A DNA stretch of 15,946 nt, from contig QHPM01000218.1 of NCBI GenBank assembly GCA_003219095.1, positions 2,086 through 18,031 on the forward strand, given 5' to 3'. Position numbers and translations under genes: made by a program. This document shows positions 13,898 to 15,946 of this stretch, piece by piece. Below the pieces are notes generated by a model that was not told the origin of the DNA, searched no databases, and was given only the letters and a program-made list of their open reading frames with translations. The DNA is from Verrucomicrobiota bacterium. GTDB lineage: Bacteria > Verrucomicrobiota > Verrucomicrobiia > Chthoniobacterales > UBA10450. Each line of letters begins with the position of its first letter. The first letter of the stretch is position 1.

Positions 13898-15334
13898 GTG
13901 TTGCGAGTTGGTCTAGCTGCCAGCGTTTTTCTGGCGCTGCCGCGATTGGCCTCGAGTTATACGCTTGAGGGCGCGAGCTGGCGACGAGGAACAATCTCGA
14001 TGATGATTCAAGTCGGCGTACCAAGCTTTGTCTTGCCCGATGGCTTCCTCAGCTGGACCGCCGATGCGGAGAATGCACTCGCTCAATGGAATCAGCAGAT
14101 CGGCAGTGCGCAGTTTACCTGGGTCGAAGCTCTCCCTGGCACGATCGAGCACTCCGGCGATTACAGAAATTCAGTCCTTTTTTCCAATACGGTATTTGGC
14201 AAAAGCTTTGGGTCGGACGTCCTCGCGATCACGCTTTTTGTAAGTTCCGGATCCCAAATGCTCGAGGCCGACGTGATTTTTAATAATCACGATCTTGGGG
14301 GTTCAGGCAATTTTAGTTCTGGTCAGAATGTTTCGCCGCAAAGAGATTTTCATCGCGTTGCTTTGCACGAGTTCGGTCACGTGCTTGGTCTGGGTCATCC
14401 CGATCAAGCCAACCCGAAACAGACAGTTTCGGCGATCATGAATTCGAGGGTGAGCTCGCTAAATCATCTGACTGCGGATGACATTAACGGAGCGCGATCA
14501 TTGTATGGGACGCCCTCAACTCCCCCCGCCGGTCCCCAGCTTTCCAACATCTCCACGCGCGCACGAGCCGCTACCAGAAACGACGTCTTGATCGCCGGCT
14601 TTATTCTCCAAAGCCAGGGCAAACAGATTTTGTTGCGCGCGCTTGGTCCAACATTGGCGCAGTTCGGCGTTTCCGGTTTTCTCGCTGATCCAACCATTAG
14701 TCTGTTTGATTCCAATGGTTCGCTTATTGCCTCCAACAACAATTGGAAGGAGACGCAGCAGGCCCAAATTGAGCAGACTGGTCTTGCCCCTTCTAGTGAT
14801 CTCGAACCAGCCATTCTAATTACACTGCAGCCGGCTAATTACACGGCAATTGTCTCGGGTACTGGCGGCGATAGCGGTATTGCCGTGGCCGAAGTTTACG
14901 ATCTCCAAACGACGATAGGACGCGCTTCTAATATTTCCAGCCGCGCGCAGGTCGCCAACGGCGAGAACGTCGTGATCGCCGGGTTCGCAGTGCAAGGGCC
15001 GCAGTTGAAAAGCGTCGTCCTGCGGGGAATCGGGCCCGGTTTGCAAGGCGTCGTCCCAGATCCGCTGCCGAACACGACGATTGAGTTGCACAACTCGCAG
15101 GGTCAGCTCATTGAATCCAACGCCGATTGGAAAAATGGCGAAACCCCAGTTGCCCGACCGAACGGGTCTCCAGTCTCGCCCACTTATCTCGATCTCTATC
15201 ATTTGGCGCCGCCAAACGACAACGATTCTGCTCTCTACAATCAGCTCGCTCCTGGCAATTACACCGTTATCTTTAAGAGTCCCACCGACGCTACCGGCAA
15301 TGGCTTGGTCGAGATTTACGGCGTTGATCCCTGA
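13898..15334 (+). CDS. Secreted matrixin-like zinc metalloprotease 2
   Basis: From GTG 13898 the product has 478 residues with an N-terminal signal MLRVGLAASVFLALPRLASS and mature start SYTLEGASWRRGTISMM, parallel to YVLEGGRWPAGTVVTFQ in metalloprotease 1. Zinc motif HEFGHVLGLGH: ligands His157, His161, His167, catalytic Glu158, and a Met-turn AIMNS (Met181). Two C-terminal repeats follow, each opening with SNIS(T/S)RA and carrying LLRALGPTL or VLRGIGPGL, NNNW or NADW, and NYTAIVSG or NYTVIFKS. The second is more diverged and has an insert near SPTYLDLYHLAPP. The frame stays open up to ATG 13772, but that start would overlap the preceding gene by 104 bp and add a residue stretch unlike a signal, so I reject it. 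No good ribosome-binding site marks the GTG, so the start is uncertain. Confidence 0.87.
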   Translation: MLRVGLAASVFLALPRLASSYTLEGASWRRGTISMMIQVGVPSFVLPDGFLSWTADAENALAQWNQQIGSAQFTWVEALPGTIEHSGDYRNSVLFSNTVFGKSFGSDVLAITLFVSSGSQMLEADVIFNNHDLGGSGNFSSGQNVSPQRDFHRVALHEFGHVLGLGHPDQANPKQTVSAIMNSRVSSLNHLTADDINGARSLYGTPSTPPAGPQLSNISTRARAATRNDVLIAGFILQSQGKQILLRALGPTLAQFGVSGFLADPTISLFDSNGSLIASNNNWKETQQAQIEQTGLAPSSDLEPAILITLQPANYTAIVSGTGGDSGIAVAEVYDLQTTIGRASNISSRAQVANGENVVIAGFAVQGPQLKSVVLRGIGPGLQGVVPDPLPNTTIELHNSQGQLIESNADWKNGETPVARPNGSPVSPTYLDLYHLAPPNDNDSALYNQLAPGNYTVIFKSPTDATGNGLVEIYGVDP

Positions 15335-15482
15335 TCGCCCAATCGTGTTCGCTGGCCGGGCGCGGCGTCAATACTGGCTGAGCGGCTTCAGCCGTCTTTT
15401 GGGGCGCAGAATTTTCCACCTTTTTCTGTCGCAAGAAAATCACGCCCAGCACGATCAGCACCATGACGACGAAGTAACGCAT
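15291..15482 (-). CDS. Possible small membrane protein
   Basis: This 63-residue frame begins MRYFVVMVLIVLGVIFLRQK, a clear single membrane segment, then has a polar tail with PRPASEHDWAIRDQRRKSR. An alternative ATG at 15521 adds 13 residues. A GGAG sits only 1 nt before the ATG at 15482, too close for good initiation. The last 44 bp overlap the end of metalloprotease 2 on the other strand. It is the only candidate gene in the 220-bp gap before the DsbD gene. I recall small verrucomicrobial proteins of this build, but no function. Confidence 0.4.
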   Translation of the reverse strand: MRYFVVMVLIVLGVIFLRQKKVENSAPQKTAEAAQPVLTPRPASEHDWAIRDQRRKSRPSHCR

Positions 15483-15554
15483 TCTCCTTTTATCAGCACG
15501 ATATGAGCCAGCTCCAACCATTGCCCGAATCCATGCGAAGTGATAAGTAACTAC

Positions 15555-15946
15555 ATGAACGCAATCCAGCGTTCGGTGTTTTTCCTGTGGCTGCCGGCAT
15601 TGATCGCAATGACGGCACAGGGGCAGATTTACCAGGGCAGACAGCTTGTCCGGGCCGACGCCCTGGCAAATGTCAGCGCCGTCGTTCCTGGCGAGCCGTT
15701 TCTTGTCGGCGTGCGGTTAAAAATGGAGCCGCACTGGCATACCTATTGGAAATATCCGGGCGACGCTGGGATTCCCACCGAAATCAAATGGGAACTACCG
15801 GAAGGCTGGCACGCAGGCAGCATTCAATGGCCGATTCCGCTGAAGCTTCAGGAACCGGGCGATATTCAAATTTACGGCTATCACGATGAAGTGCTTCTGA
15901 TTCAGCAGATCACGCCGGCGAAAAACGTCACCGATCCTGCCGTGAA
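15555..15946 (+). CDS. DsbD-type thiol:disulfide interchange protein, N-terminal part
   Basis: Reading from ATG 15555, the frame stays open to the window edge (130 codons). It begins MNAIQRSVFFLWLPALIAMT, a signal peptide, followed by a domain with VGVRLKMEPHWHTYWKYPGD near residues 54-73, then AGIPTEIKWELPEGWHAGS and EPGDIQIYGYHDEVLL. WHTYW(K)-PGDAG-PT---W-LP-G is typical of the periplasmic N-terminal domain of DsbD/ScsB reductases, which pass electrons from cytoplasmic thioredoxin to periplasmic partners. The transmembrane and C-terminal thioredoxin domains would lie outside the window, so the exact family member cannot be settled. No strong Shine-Dalgarno sequence precedes it. Confidence 0.8.
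   Translation, partial: MNAIQRSVFFLWLPALIAMTAQGQIYQGRQLVRADALANVSAVVPGEPFLVGVRLKMEPHWHTYWKYPGDAGIPTEIKWELPEGWHAGSIQWPIPLKLQEPGDIQIYGYHDEVLLIQQITPAKNVTDPAV

Noticed and set aside
1..15946. CRISPR array, tRNA, rRNA, phage or transposase genes
   Set aside because: I saw no regularly spaced repeats, no cloverleaf or rRNA-like stretches, and no integrase or transposase motifs on either strand.

Overview
The window looks like a chromosomal segment of a Verrucomicrobiota bacterium, most likely from the Chthoniobacterales/Spartobacteria group. The evidence is the moderately GC-rich sequence, the neighbourhood of housekeeping genes around rplU-rpmA and pyrH-frr, and small lineage-style proteins: a zinc ribbon between fmt and a nucleotide kinase, and a lipoprotein ending in KIFLVP. 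Secreted proteins carrying a repeat of the type LSNIST-R...VRA-GP-L...LELHD-SG...NDDW...NYTAIVRG also fit. This placement rests on recalled family patterns and not on a search.

Positions 1-4674 are a leftward block of core genes: rsmI, rplU (L21), rpmA (L27), an adenylate-kinase-like nucleotide kinase, a small CxxC/CxxC zinc-ribbon protein, fmt, pyrH and frr (frr runs off the left edge). They cover 16S rRNA modification, large-subunit proteins, nucleotide phosphorylation, initiator tRNA formylation and ribosome recycling, a translation-centred cluster. A long perfect inverted repeat (1176-1253) sits between fmt and pyrH and supplies the fmt stop codon. A smaller palindrome sits in an extra in-frame segment of fmt.

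Positions 4675-6582 point rightward: a lipoprotein with four WxxGxW motifs behind an excellent ribosome-binding site, a membrane-anchored alpha/beta hydrolase, and a small protein with a C-terminal membrane segment. Positions 6740-9750 (leftward) encode a bifunctional proline catabolism enzyme, proline dehydrogenase plus glutamate-semialdehyde dehydrogenase (PutA type). It is split by a frame break at about 8797-8814, where roughly 40-50 nt of conserved sequence appear to be missing. A second palindromic repeat (8393-8453) is inserted in frame in its interdomain linker.

Positions 9984-11508 (rightward) hold a low-specificity threonine aldolase and a small lipoprotein. Positions 11761-15334 hold an exported-protein cluster: two matrixin-like metalloproteases, both with the zinc motif HExxHxxGxxH and C-terminal verrucomicrobial-type repeats, separated by a 190-residue secreted protein of unknown function. 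The right end has a doubtful small leftward membrane ORF and the N-terminal part of a DsbD-type thiol:disulfide interchange protein running off the edge.

The most unusual content is the set of palindromic elements that entered or abutted genes (fmt and putA), the broken putA, and the paired matrixins with their intervening partner. I saw no rRNA, tRNA, CRISPR array, transposase or phage gene.
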